Below are positions 9,261 through 17,316 of a DNA stretch of 64,000 nt, piece by piece. Below the pieces are notes generated by a model that made no database searches, was not told where the DNA came from, and worked only from the letters and a program-made list of their open reading frames with translations. Where the stretch lies: positions 1 to 64,000 of the forward strand of contig NZ_JASCIQ010000012.1 in the NCBI RefSeq assembly GCF_029968035.1, read 5' to 3'. Made by a program: the position numbers and the translations under genes. The DNA is from Streptomyces cavernicola (GTDB lineage: Bacteria; Actinomycetota; Actinomycetes; Streptomycetales; Streptomycetaceae). Within the stretch, counting starts at the first letter, position 1; the number at the start of each line of letters is the position of its first letter.

Positions 9261-9881
9261 CTACGCCCCCAGGTGTGTGAGTAGGCCCGGCGTCGCAGGA
9301 TACTCCCGCTCCTCCGGCAACAGGGCCCGTGCCGCGGCCAGTTGGCCCTCCCGTACGAGTGCGTGGATGGTGTGGGCCGTGGGCGTGACGTCGGTGATCG
9401 AGGTGATCCACTCGTCCGCGTAGCGCCGCGTCGCCTCGCCGGTCAGGCCGAGTTGGAGCGAGCGGTACGGCAGCGGCCGCAGGCGGATGTCGCGTTCCGG
9501 GTCCCACTGCACGCGCGCGGGTGCGCTCCGCAGCTCCTGGCGCCAGGCCTGCGCGTCGGCGTGCAGGTCCCGCTCGTAGTGCGAGAGGCAGGCGTTCCGC
9601 AGGGCCCACTCGAAGCCCGCGCGGTCGATCTCGACGGCGAGCACGGTCTGTTGGCCGTCCTTGGCGCCCCAGCCGCAGCGGTACATCATCCACAGGAACG
9701 AGGGCTTCACCCAGGTCATCCGGTCCCGCTTCCACGCGGCGGGGAAGTGGCCGTCGCGGGCGGCGGGGAGGCCGAGCGCGGGGGAGTAGGCCTGGTAGAC
9801 GGTGACGGTGGTGTCGGTGTGGAGGGCGCGGATGCTTCGGGTGGCGATCGTCGTCGTCGCTTTCTGGTCGTGTTGACTCAT
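9261..9881 (-). CDS. DUF4291 family protein
   Basis: Conserved protein of unknown function, 206 residues, soluble. The family is recognised from VYQAYSPALGLPAARDGHFPA, MTWVKPSFLWMMYRCGW and IRLRPLPYRSLQLGL. The well-conserved Tyr, Trp and Arg residues suggest an enzyme or nucleic-acid-linked role, but none is established. I chose ATG 9881 (MSQHDQKATTT). It has no obvious ribosome-binding site and shares an 85-bp divergent promoter region with the nucleotidyltransferase gene. Confidence 0.85.
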   Translation of the reverse strand: MSQHDQKATTTIATRSIRALHTDTTVTVYQAYSPALGLPAARDGHFPAAWKRDRMTWVKPSFLWMMYRCGWGAKDGQQTVLAVEIDRAGFEWALRNACLSHYERDLHADAQAWRQELRSAPARVQWDPERDIRLRPLPYRSLQLGLTGEATRRYADEWITSITDVTPTAHTIHALVREGQLAAARALLPEEREYPATPGLLTHLGA

Positions 9882-9966
9882 ATGGGTATGGTGCAGGAGC
9901 GAAGTCGTCGCGCGCCAATGAATTTTCGGTCGAGGGGCGGGCGGGGGCGCCGATAGTTTGGGTGCC

Positions 9967-10746
9967 ATGGAGCACACCCCCACCCCCACAGGCGACGAGG
10001 CCTTCCTCGACCGGCTCGCCGAACCCCTCGCCGCGCTGCCGACCGTCGAAGCCGTCGCGCTCGGCGGCTCGCGCGCCCAGGGCAACCACACCGCCGAGAG
10101 CGACTGGGACCTCGCCGTGTACTACCGCGGCGCCTTCGACCCCGATCAACTCCGGCGTACGGCAACGGAGTTCGGCTGGGAGGGCGAGGCTTCCGAGATC
10201 GGCGGCTGGGGCGGCGGGGTCTTCAACGGCGGCGCCTGGCTCACCGTCGAGGGCCGCCGTGTGGACGTGCACTACCGCGACCTGGACGTCGTCGAGCACG
10301 AGCTCGCCGAGGCCGAACAGGGCAGGTTCCGGTGGGAGCCGCTGATGTTCCACCTGGCCGGCATCCCCAGCTATCTGGTCGTCGCCGAACTGGCCGTCAA
10401 CCGGGTGCTGCGCGGCCGGCTCCCGCGCCCCGCCTACCCGCGGGCACTGCGGGAGTCCGCCCCCGCCGTGTGGCGCGAGCAGGCCGCGCTCACCCTCATG
10501 TACGCCAAGGCCAACCACGCCCCGCGCGGCCGCCTCACCGAGGTCGCGGGCGCGCTCGCCGTCGCCGCGGCCGGGGCGGCGCACGCGGTGCTCGCGGCGC
10601 GCGGCGAATGGGTCACCAACGAGAAGACGCTGCTCGCCCGCGCCGGACTGCGCGCCGTCGACACCCTCGTCGAGAGCCTCACCCCCGAACCGGAGGCCCT
10701 GGTACGGGCGTTGGAGGAGGCCGAACGCGCCCTGCTCGCGGCATGA
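9967..10746 (+). CDS. Nucleotidyltransferase domain protein
   Basis: Minimal nucleotidyltransferase, 259 residues. It has the polymerase-beta-type signature GGSRAQGNHTAESDWDLAVYY (GS, then DxD with D at the DWDLAV loop) and a second acidic strand, VDVHYRDLDVVEHEL. The helical C-terminal part resembles the substrate-binding half of aminoglycoside-adenylyltransferase-like proteins, but the substrate is unknown. ATG 9967 lies 7 nt after a TAGTTT hexamer (9954-9959) with no ribosome-binding site, so a leaderless mRNA is likely. Confidence 0.85.
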   Translation: MEHTPTPTGDEAFLDRLAEPLAALPTVEAVALGGSRAQGNHTAESDWDLAVYYRGAFDPDQLRRTATEFGWEGEASEIGGWGGGVFNGGAWLTVEGRRVDVHYRDLDVVEHELAEAEQGRFRWEPLMFHLAGIPSYLVVAELAVNRVLRGRLPRPAYPRALRESAPAVWREQAALTLMYAKANHAPRGRLTEVAGALAVAAAGAAHAVLAARGEWVTNEKTLLARAGLRAVDTLVESLTPEPEALVRALEEAERALLAA

Positions 10747-10750
10747 CGAA

Positions 10751-10782
10751 GGGCGGGCCGGGCGTCGTGCCTCGACCCGCCC
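10751..10782. terminator. Likely bidirectional terminator between convergent genes
   Basis: A GGGCGGG...CCCGCCC hairpin lies in the 46-bp gap between the nucleotidyltransferase and protease stop codons. It has no T tract, which is usual for high-GC actinomycete terminators. Confidence 0.5.
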
Positions 10783-10792
10783 CCGTAGAGCC

Positions 10793-11746
10793 CTACTTGC
10801 CCGCGACCGCGCCCGGCTTGGGCAGGCCGCAGCCCTCAGCGCTCAGGTCGATCTTGCTGCCCGCGCCCACGCACGGCACCATCTGGTACGTCTGCTGGGC
10901 GTAGTTGATGCCCTTGCGGACCGTGATCTCGCCGTTCTCGTCCACCTCGCACGGGTTGTTGACCGTGCACTCCTCGCCGCTCTCGTTGCCCGTGTTGTTC
11001 ACGGCGACGACCTTGCCGGTGGCGTCGTCCACGACCGGGGAGCCCGAGGTCCCGCCGATCGTCTTGCACGCGTCGGTGTAGCGGACCGAGTCCTTCCAGG
11101 TCCAGTCGCCCTCCTTGAGGGTGGGCACGAACCCGTCGATGTTGCAGCTGTACGTCTTCTTCCAGTACCCGGAGACGACCGTGATCGCGGTGCCCGCGGT
11201 GGGGTGCTCCGCGTTCAGCTCCAGGGCCTTGATCCCGTACTCGCTCTCGATCTGCTCGTACGTCGAGGTGAGTTCGTACAGCGAGACGTCCGTGTCGGTC
11301 ATCGTGCCGTACGCGAGCTTGCTCGCCTTCAGCGTGCCGACCTCGGCGCCCGAGGCGTCGAGCAGGTCGAAGGTGCGGCTCGACGGCTGGTCCACGAGGA
11401 CCTCGCCGGGACCGGGCATCCCGCCCTCCAGGCAGTGCCCGTTGGACATCACCAGGGCCGGGTCACCGGGCTGCGCGTCGGGCGTGCGGACGACCGAGCC
11501 GGAACAGTTGCTCAGCGCCACCGTGCCAGCGAAGTCGACGGCCTGCGGCTTCTGCTTGCCCTTGCCGAGCACCTCGTCCAGGGCGGTGCCGAGCGACTCG
11601 GCCTCCGTGCTTCCCGTGGCCGCCTTGCCGGGCGTGGCGGAGTGGTTGTCCTGCGCCGAGACGTCGCCCTGCGCCACGGCGGGAGCGGCGCCCGCGCCGG
11701 CCAGGAGGAGCGCGGCGGCGAACGCGCCGACGAGAGGTTTCTTCAT
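10793..11746 (-). CDS. Secreted trypsin-like serine protease
   Basis: Extracellular serine protease or protease-like protein, 317 residues. The signal peptide is MKKPLVGAFAAALLLAGAG with cleavage near APAVAQ. The chymotrypsin-fold triad is visible as SNGHC (His), TDTDVSLYEL (Asp) and GGTSGSPVV (Ser). Paired cysteines (NCSG/NGHC, TYSCN/DACK, ECTVNNPC, CVG/GCG) suggest disulfides. The ATG at 11746 follows GAGGGG. Its substrate is unknown. It diverges from the membrane protein at 11891. Confidence 0.88.
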   Translation of the reverse strand: MKKPLVGAFAAALLLAGAGAAPAVAQGDVSAQDNHSATPGKAATGSTEAESLGTALDEVLGKGKQKPQAVDFAGTVALSNCSGSVVRTPDAQPGDPALVMSNGHCLEGGMPGPGEVLVDQPSSRTFDLLDASGAEVGTLKASKLAYGTMTDTDVSLYELTSTYEQIESEYGIKALELNAEHPTAGTAITVVSGYWKKTYSCNIDGFVPTLKEGDWTWKDSVRYTDACKTIGGTSGSPVVDDATGKVVAVNNTGNESGEECTVNNPCEVDENGEITVRKGINYAQQTYQMVPCVGAGSKIDLSAEGCGLPKPGAVAGK

Positions 11747-11890
11747 GTGGGGGTCCCCTCTGTGGCCGAGAGCCTTGGCGCCCTCGGCGTTGTCATGCGC
11801 ATTCTTATGCGGTGAACGCTCCGCGGACAACCGTCCGCGCCTGTCGGACAGTTGGTTGACACGTACCGGCGGCCGGGTGAGAGTCACGCG

Positions 11891-13330
11891 GTGGAGATCA
11901 TGGATCTGACGGGCAGTGAGCGGCGGGTGTGGGAGGCGTTCCCCAGCGGCGCCCGGATCGACCTCACCGCCGAGCCCGAGGAGAGCCGGACCCTGCGCGC
12001 CCAGGTGCTGCGCGCCCTGCTCCTCGGCGACCACCGCAGCGACGGCGAAGTGGCCGCCCTGCGGGTCGCCGGCGCCCGGATCACCGGCACGCTCCAACTG
12101 CGCTACGCGGTGGCCGAGTCCGCGATCACCCTCCTTGCCTGCACGTTCGAAGAACCGCCCGATCTGTACGGCGCCGAGCTGCGCCAACTCAACCTCAGCC
12201 ACTGCACCCTGCCCGCCCTGCACGCCGCCACCGTCCGCGTCGACGGCGTCCTGCGCATCACCGGCTGCCGCATACCAGGGCCGGTACGGCTCGGCGGCGC
12301 CCGGATCGCCGGCGCGTTCTTCCTCGACCGGGCCGAACTGGGGCCGACCGAGGGGCAGTTGGCCGAGCCGACCCTCCAGCTCAACCAGGCGACCGTCGGA
12401 CACGACGTGCACGGCCCCGGCCTCGTGGCCCACGGCGAGGTGCGGCTCCAGGGGGCCGCCGTCAGCGGCGCGGTGCAGCTGAACGACGCGTTCCTCGACA
12501 ACCCCGGCGGCGACGCCCTGTCCGCGAAGACCCTCGCCGTCGGCTCCGACGTCCACGGCATGCGGCTGCGCGCCCTCGGCCGGGTCAACCTGCGCGGACT
12601 CCAGGTGCCCGGCCAGCTCAACTTCGCGTTCGCCCGGTTCGCCAACCCCGGCGGCACCGCGCTGCGCGTCAGCAGCTCCGTCATCGGCGAGCTGTGGCTG
12701 CGCGAGGCCCCGCGCATCGACGGCGAAGTGACCCTGCGCCGCTCCCAGATAGACCTCCTGAACATCCCCCCTGAGGCCTACCCGGACACCGTCCGCCTCG
12801 ACGGCCTCGTCTACACCACCCTCGACCCGCACGAGCCCGCCGAACGCCGACTCGACCTCCTGGAACGCGAGTTGGAGGGATACGTCCCGCACGCCTACGA
12901 GCAGCTCACCACCGCCTACCGCCGGGTCGGCGACGACGCGGCCGCCCGTACCGTCCAGCTCGCCAAGCAGCGCCGGCACCGCGCGACCCTGCCCGCGTAC
13001 GCCAGGGCCTGGGGGCATCTGCAGGACGTCACCGTCGGCTACGGCTTCCGCCCCGTGCGGGCCGCGGGCTGGCTCGCCTCGCTGCTCCTGCTCGGCACCC
13101 TCGCGTTCGTCCTCGACGCCCCGCGCGCGCTCAAGCCGGACGAGTCACCGCCCTTCAACGCCCTCGCGTACACGCTCGACCTGCTCCTTCCGATCGTCGA
13201 CCTCGGCCAGGAGAAGGCGTACGCGCCGGACGGCGGCGCGCAGTGGCTCGCGTACGGGCTGATCGTCACCGGCTGGGTGCTCGCCACCACCATCGCGGCG
13301 GGCGTGACTCGGACGATCAGCCGACAGTGA
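11891..13330 (+). CDS. Membrane protein with right-handed repeat domain (often named membrane-associated oxidoreductase)
   Basis: About 479 residues. The first 300 are a run of about 20-residue units such as ARITGTLQLRYAV, ATVRVDGVLRITGC, VRLGGARIAGAFFLD and LRALGRVNLRGLQV, which look like a parallel beta-solenoid. After residue 300 comes a short helical region and then hydrophobic segments AAGWLASLLLLGTLAFVL, a shorter one, and LAYGLIVTGWVLATTIAAGV near the C-terminus. No catalytic motif is visible, so the oxidoreductase name used for relatives is not supported here. GTG 11891 (VEIMDLTGSERRVW) is preferred; ATG 11900 is possible. Confidence 0.75.
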   Translation: MEIMDLTGSERRVWEAFPSGARIDLTAEPEESRTLRAQVLRALLLGDHRSDGEVAALRVAGARITGTLQLRYAVAESAITLLACTFEEPPDLYGAELRQLNLSHCTLPALHAATVRVDGVLRITGCRIPGPVRLGGARIAGAFFLDRAELGPTEGQLAEPTLQLNQATVGHDVHGPGLVAHGEVRLQGAAVSGAVQLNDAFLDNPGGDALSAKTLAVGSDVHGMRLRALGRVNLRGLQVPGQLNFAFARFANPGGTALRVSSSVIGELWLREAPRIDGEVTLRRSQIDLLNIPPEAYPDTVRLDGLVYTTLDPHEPAERRLDLLERELEGYVPHAYEQLTTAYRRVGDDAAARTVQLAKQRRHRATLPAYARAWGHLQDVTVGYGFRPVRAAGWLASLLLLGTLAFVLDAPRALKPDESPPFNALAYTLDLLLPIVDLGQEKAYAPDGGAQWLAYGLIVTGWVLATTIAAGVTRTISRQ

Positions 13331-13366
13331 GCGGCGCGCGGCTCCGGCGCGCGGGATGATCGGGAC

Positions 13367-14932
13367 ATGACGCGGGACGAACCGGACACCAGCCGAGCCG
13401 AGGAACCCCCGACCGCCGCCGGAGCCCTGCGCACCCGGAGCGCCGCCGGCCGCTGGGTGCTGCTCACCACCGTCCTCGGCTCCGCCATGGCGCTGCTCGA
13501 CTCGACGGTCGTGAACGTGGCGCTGCCGCGGATGGGCGCCGACCTCGACGCCGATCTGGCCGCGCTGCAGTGGACCGTCAACGCGTACATGCTCATCCTC
13601 GCCGGGCTCATCCTGCTCGGCGGCGCCCTCGGCGACCGCTTCGGGCGGCGGAAGGTGTTCGTACTCGGCGTCGTCTGGTTCGCGGCCGCCTCGCTGCTGT
13701 GCGGGCTCGCCCCGAACGCGGGCGTCCTGATCGCCGCGCGCGCCCTGCAGGGCGTCGGCGGCGCGCTCCTCACGCCCGGCTCGCTCGCCCTGATCCAGGC
13801 CTCCTTCCACCCCGACGACCGGGCGCGGGCGGTCGGCGTCTGGTCCGGGCTCGGCGGCGTCGGCGCGGCCGTCGGACCGTTCCTCGGCGGCTGGCTGGTC
13901 GACGGACCCGGCTGGCGCTGGGTGTTCCTGCTCAACGTGCCGCTCGCCACGCTCTGCGTCCCCGTCGCGCTGCGACACGTGCCGGAGTCGCGCGGCGGCG
14001 AGGAGTCCCGCGAGCACTCCTTCGACGTGCTCGGCGCGGCCCTCGGCGCCCTCGCGCTCGCCCTGCTCACCTACGCCCTGATCGCCGCCCCCGACGGCGC
14101 CGCCTCCCCGGCCGTGCTCGGCTCCACCGTCGCCGGGCTCGTCCTCGCCTGGCTGTTCGTGCGGGTCGAGCGGCGCCGCCCCGAGCCGATGCTGCCGCCT
14201 TCGCTGTTCCGGATCCGCCTGTTCACCGCCGTCAACGTCGTCACCCTCTGCGTGTACGGGGCGTTCGGCGGCTTCTTCTTCCTGGCCGCGCTGCAGCTCC
14301 AGGTCGTCGCGGGCTACTCGGCCCTCGGCGCCGGCGTCGCGCTCCTGCCCACGACGATCCTGATGCTGCTGCTCTCCGCCCGCTCCGGCGATCTGGCGCA
14401 GCGGACCGGGCCGCGCCTGCCGCTCACCGTCGGCCCGCTGCTGTGCGCGGCGGGCATGCTCCTGATGCTGCGGGTGGACGGCGCGCACGCCTCGTACGTC
14501 GCCGACGTGCTGCCCGCGATGGTCGTGCTCGGGCTCGGCATGGTCACCCTCGTCGCGCCGCTCACCTCGACCGTCCTCGCCTCGGTGGACACCGCGTACG
14601 CCGGTCTGGCCAGCGGGGTCAACAACGCGGCCGCCCGTGCCGCCGGACTCGTCACCGTGGCGGCGCTGCCGCTCCTGGTCGGCATGGGGCCCGAGGCGTA
14701 CCGCTCGGCGGCGGAGTTCGGGAGTGCGTTCCGGCGCGCGATGCCGCTGTGCGCCGGGCTGCTCGCGCTCGGCGCGCTCGTCGCGTGGTGGACGGTGCGG
14801 GCGCCCGAGGCGGAGCGGGCGGAGCGCTGCCACCCGGAGTGCCGGACGAACTGCGCGGTCGCGTCGCCACCGCTGGAGCCGCCGGAGGCGGCGGGGGAGG
14901 GCGGCGCTGCGGGGTCGAGCGATCCGGCCTGA
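13367..14932 (+). CDS. MFS drug exporter, DHA2 (EmrB/QacA) family
   Basis: Fourteen-helix proton-driven efflux protein, 521 residues, in the cytoplasmic membrane. DHA2 motifs are LLDSTVVNVALPRMG (motif D1), LGGALGDRFGRRKVF (motif A), ARALQGVGGALLTPGSLALI (motif C region) and GPFLGGWLVDGPGWRWVFLLN. The C-terminal tail is Pro/Ala/Glu rich. The ATG at 13367 follows a GATGAT hexamer by 6 nt. No TetR/MarR regulator is adjacent, so the substrate cannot be inferred. Confidence 0.9.
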   Translation: MTRDEPDTSRAEEPPTAAGALRTRSAAGRWVLLTTVLGSAMALLDSTVVNVALPRMGADLDADLAALQWTVNAYMLILAGLILLGGALGDRFGRRKVFVLGVVWFAAASLLCGLAPNAGVLIAARALQGVGGALLTPGSLALIQASFHPDDRARAVGVWSGLGGVGAAVGPFLGGWLVDGPGWRWVFLLNVPLATLCVPVALRHVPESRGGEESREHSFDVLGAALGALALALLTYALIAAPDGAASPAVLGSTVAGLVLAWLFVRVERRRPEPMLPPSLFRIRLFTAVNVVTLCVYGAFGGFFFLAALQLQVVAGYSALGAGVALLPTTILMLLLSARSGDLAQRTGPRLPLTVGPLLCAAGMLLMLRVDGAHASYVADVLPAMVVLGLGMVTLVAPLTSTVLASVDTAYAGLASGVNNAAARAAGLVTVAALPLLVGMGPEAYRSAAEFGSAFRRAMPLCAGLLALGALVAWWTVRAPEAERAERCHPECRTNCAVASPPLEPPEAAGEGGAAGSSDPA

Positions 14933-15015
14933 CTCCCGGCCGGATCCCGTACGGCTCTCGGCTGGTTCCCGTACGGCTCTCGTACAGCCTCTTGACCGTG
15001 GCCCGTCAGCCGCTA

Positions 15016-15043
15016 TGGTCTAGGCGCAAGGTCTAGACCAAGA
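15016..15043 (+). promoter_or_regulatory. DasR-type (dre) chitin-regulon operator
   Basis: The perfect palindrome GGTCTAGACC lies at 15030-15039. A partial direct copy, TGGTCTAG, lies 13 bp earlier (15016-15023). This matches the TGGTCTAGACCA dre box and the direct repeats known from Streptomyces chitinase promoters. It precedes the chitin-active AA10 monooxygenase gene by about 110 bp, so DasR control with induction by chitin breakdown products is the expected regulation. Confidence 0.8.
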
Positions 15044-15149
15044 CTGAGCGTGAACTCCCGTCGCGGGCCGCCGAGTCGGCGCCCTGGCGGCCCGCCGGGC
15101 TGCGCACCTTCACGCTCCTTCACCTCCCCCACACCGTGAAGGAGTAGCC

Positions 15150-15668
15150 ATGCAGAGGAACCGTAAGCTCGCCTTCGCCTTCGGCGCGGGCATAGCGCCG
15201 CTCATCGCGCTGACCCTGTCGACCGGCACCGCGAGCGCCCACGGGTACGTCAACTCGCCGCCCAGCAGGCAGGCGCAGTGCGCCGCGGGCACCGTCCCGT
15301 GCGGTGCGATCAAGTACGAGCCGCAGAGCGTGGAGGGCCCCAAGGGCCTGAAGAGCTGCAGCGGCGGCAACGAGGGCTTCGCCGAGCTGGACGACGACAA
15401 CAAGGGCTGGTCCGTCACCCCGGTCGGCAGCTCCCAGGACTTCACCTGGAAGCTGACGGCCCGGCACGCCACCAGCACCTGGGAGTACTACGTCGGCGGC
15501 AGCAAGGTCGCCGAGTTCGACGACGGGGGTGCGAAGCCGGGTGAGACCGTCACGCACAACGTGAACTTCGGCGGGGCGAGCGGCAAGCAGAAGGTGCTTG
15601 CCGTGTGGAACATCGCCGACACGTCGAACGCGTTCTACGCCTGCATCGACGTCAACATCGGCGGTTGA
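15150..15668 (+). CDS. Secreted AA10 lytic polysaccharide monooxygenase, chitin-active type
   Basis: Copper enzyme that oxidatively cleaves chitin or cellulose outside the cell. The 172-residue precursor has a Sec signal ending TASA|H, so the mature protein starts with His31, the N-terminal half of the copper histidine brace. The second brace histidine is in KLTARHATSTWEYYV, and the axial Phe is in SNAFYACIDVNI. There is no carbohydrate-binding domain, so it is a small single-domain member. The ATG at 15150 follows GAAGGAG. The dre-like box upstream points to chitin rather than cellulose. Confidence 0.93.
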   Translation: MQRNRKLAFAFGAGIAPLIALTLSTGTASAHGYVNSPPSRQAQCAAGTVPCGAIKYEPQSVEGPKGLKSCSGGNEGFAELDDDNKGWSVTPVGSSQDFTWKLTARHATSTWEYYVGGSKVAEFDDGGAKPGETVTHNVNFGGASGKQKVLAVWNIADTSNAFYACIDVNIGG

Positions 15669-15716
15669 GCGCGCCGTTGACGCGCTGACCGTCGATCGCG
15701 CTCCGCGCGCTGGTCT

Positions 15717-16031
15717 CCCCTCCCCGCCCCTTCCCGAAAGACTGCCGTCGGCTGTTGTTCGGCTGCGGCGCCGTTGTGGCTGGTCGCGCAGTTCCCCGCG
15801 CCCCTGAAAACCAGCCCCTGCCGGGGCTGAATCCAGCCGCAGCCCGCAAAATCCAGCCCCTCCGGCGTTTGAGGAGCGGGGGTCCGGGGGCTGGCCCCCG
15901 GAATCGGGGGCCGGGGCGGAGCCCCGTGGTGGGGTCCAGGGGCGGCAGCCCCGGGGAGCGGGGGCCGGGGGCGTAGCCCCGGGAGCTGTCCGCTGAGGAC
16001 TTTCGGGAAGGGGCGGGGTGGGGAAAAGCTC
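15717..16031. repeat. Second intergenic element with inverted ends between convergent genes
   Basis: The gene-free stretch between the monooxygenase and MmyB-like genes. The left end (15717-15740) is CCCCTCCCCGCCCC + TTCCCGAAAG. The right end (16000-16031), read on the minus strand, is GAGCTTTTCCCC + ACCCCGCCCCTTCCCGAAAG. Internal parts shared with 8845-9249 are the GTCGCGCAGTTCCCCGCGCC core (near 15783) and the ctccggcgtttgaggagcgg tail (near 15860). The right end contains the stop codon of the MmyB-like gene, just as the first element's left end contains that of the MDR gene. Confidence 0.7.
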
Positions 16032-16785
16032 ATGCCCCCGGGCGTACCACCCGCAGGCGAGGCGGTGTCTGGACGGTGGGGTGCGGGGGTGCGGCGGCCT
16101 CGGGCCTCCCCGCCTCCTCGCCCCGCCGTCCAGGCGCGTGCAGGATCAACGTGAGCCGCGTGAGGCCGCGTTCCCGCAGCGCCCCCGGCGAGTCCGTGAC
16201 GACCCGGCACGTCGTGCGGCCCCACTCCGGATCCGGATGCCGCACCCCCCGCACCGCGCCGTCGTGGTCGAGCGCGGCCGGGCCCATGCTGTGCATCCAG
16301 CGGGGCAGCCCCTGCTGGTAGGCCGCGTTCATCAGCGGGTCGCGCGCGATGTCCTCGCGGATGCCGCGCAACGTGGCGTCCTGCCCGTACGCGTCGAGCG
16401 CCGCCGAGAACTGAGCGAGCAGCGGCAGGCACCAGCCCGTCTCGTGCTCGCGCAGCACCGCCCCGGCGTCCGGGTGGAACAGCACGAAGCGCAGCAGGTT
16501 CTCGCCCGGCATCGCCGCCGCGGGCGACTCCCGTAACGCGGCGGGCTCCCGTACGTCCCGCACCTCCCGGAAGAGGTCCTCGTACGCCGAGTTGGCGGCG
16601 AGGACGTTCCACGCGCGGTCGAGGAGGAGCGACGGGTACGGCGTGGCGGCGATCAGCGCGGTGTAGTCGCGGAGGTAGGAGCGCAGCTCCAACTCGCGCT
16701 CCGCGGACGCCGGTTGGGTCTTGGCCGCGCCGTGGGGCCAGGTTTTCAGGGAGCCGGGGGATCCGGACGCCGGGTCATTCGTCAT
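16030..16785 (-). CDS. MmyB-like ligand-binding domain protein without helix-turn-helix
   Basis: About 251 residues. The core matches the MmyB-type ligand-binding (PAS-like) domain found C-terminal to an XRE helix-turn-helix in many actinomycete regulators: TPYPSLLLDRAWNVLAANSAYEDLF, LLRFVLFHPDA and RWMHSMGPAALDHDG-like text. Here the N-terminus is only a 30-residue disordered lead, so the DNA-binding domain is absent. The start lies in a 16-bp tandem duplication and is uncertain (ATG 16785 or 16794). An AGGGAC-rich ribosome-binding site (complement near 16809-16817) is too far from both. Confidence 0.7.
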   Translation of the reverse strand: MTNDPASGSPGSLKTWPHGAAKTQPASAERELELRSYLRDYTALIAATPYPSLLLDRAWNVLAANSAYEDLFREVRDVREPAALRESPAAAMPGENLLRFVLFHPDAGAVLREHETGWCLPLLAQFSAALDAYGQDATLRGIREDIARDPLMNAAYQQGLPRWMHSMGPAALDHDGAVRGVRHPDPEWGRTTCRVVTDSPGALRERGLTRLTLILHAPGRRGEEAGRPEAAAPPHPTVQTPPRLRVVRPGA

Positions 16786-16806
16786 CGAGATCATTCGTCA
16801 TCGAGA
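16775..16806. repeat. 16-bp tandem duplication at a start codon
   Basis: Two perfect copies of tcattcgtcatcgaga (16775-16790 and 16791-16806) cover the start of the MmyB-like gene. Each carries the ATGACGAATGA start motif on the minus strand. The outer ATG (16801) is correctly spaced from GGAGGG but reads only MTNDLDDE then stop, because 16 bp is not a multiple of three. Confidence 0.85.
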
Positions 16807-17223
16807 CGCTGTCCCTCCGTGGAGTGAGACCGTTCGGTACGCGGATCCGCGGGGTGGATTCCCGCTGCGGACCCCGGACCGGTCGGCGGTGCTCCCCGCC
16901 CGGCGCGACCGGCCGTCACGTACTTCGTTGAAAGCGATACTCCTTCTCCCGGAGACCGCATGTCAATGATCGTGGCATTTCCCGCTGCCGGCCGATCGCT
17001 TTGCGCCACAGCTGTGGCAAGCCTTGGCCGGGAAGCAGCGGACCGACTAGCCTCCGGGCAGCCCCGGTTGTTGTCCGAAGCCGGTACGGCGCGGGGGCCG
17101 GGTGGCCCGACTGCGCCCGGAACAGGGGGAGTTACCCGAGGTGAGGCGCCGTACGCAGGGTTCGGCGCAGGCGACTCGACCGCATGGAACGACAGTTGGC
17201 CTGATTCGACATTCGCAGCTCTA

Positions 17224-17295
17224 TTCGCAGCTTTCGCAGCTTTCGCAGCTTTCGCAGCTTTCGCAGCTTTCGCAGCTTTCGCAGCTTTCGCAGCT
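17224..17295. repeat. Eight perfect tandem copies of a 9-bp unit
   Basis: ttcgcagct is repeated eight times without error, with a ninth copy at 17212-17220 separated by cta. It lies immediately upstream of the ribosome-binding site and GTG start of the XRE gene, with 21 bp between the repeat and the start. In the frame of the XRE gene it would read Phe-Ala-Ala, but the likely start lies after it. Confidence 0.9.
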
Positions 17296-17316
17296 CTCGA
17301 CGTAGGAGATCCACCG

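Noticed and set aside
17224..17295. The 9-bp array as a CRISPR or origin iteron
   Set aside because: No spacers, unit too short for CRISPR, and no replication genes nearby.
16960..17316. An in-frame N-terminal extension of the XRE protein starting at ATG 16960 and containing (FAA) repeats
   Set aside because: The GTG at 17317 has a well-placed AGGAG, and the extension has no domain and is built largely from the 9-bp satellite.
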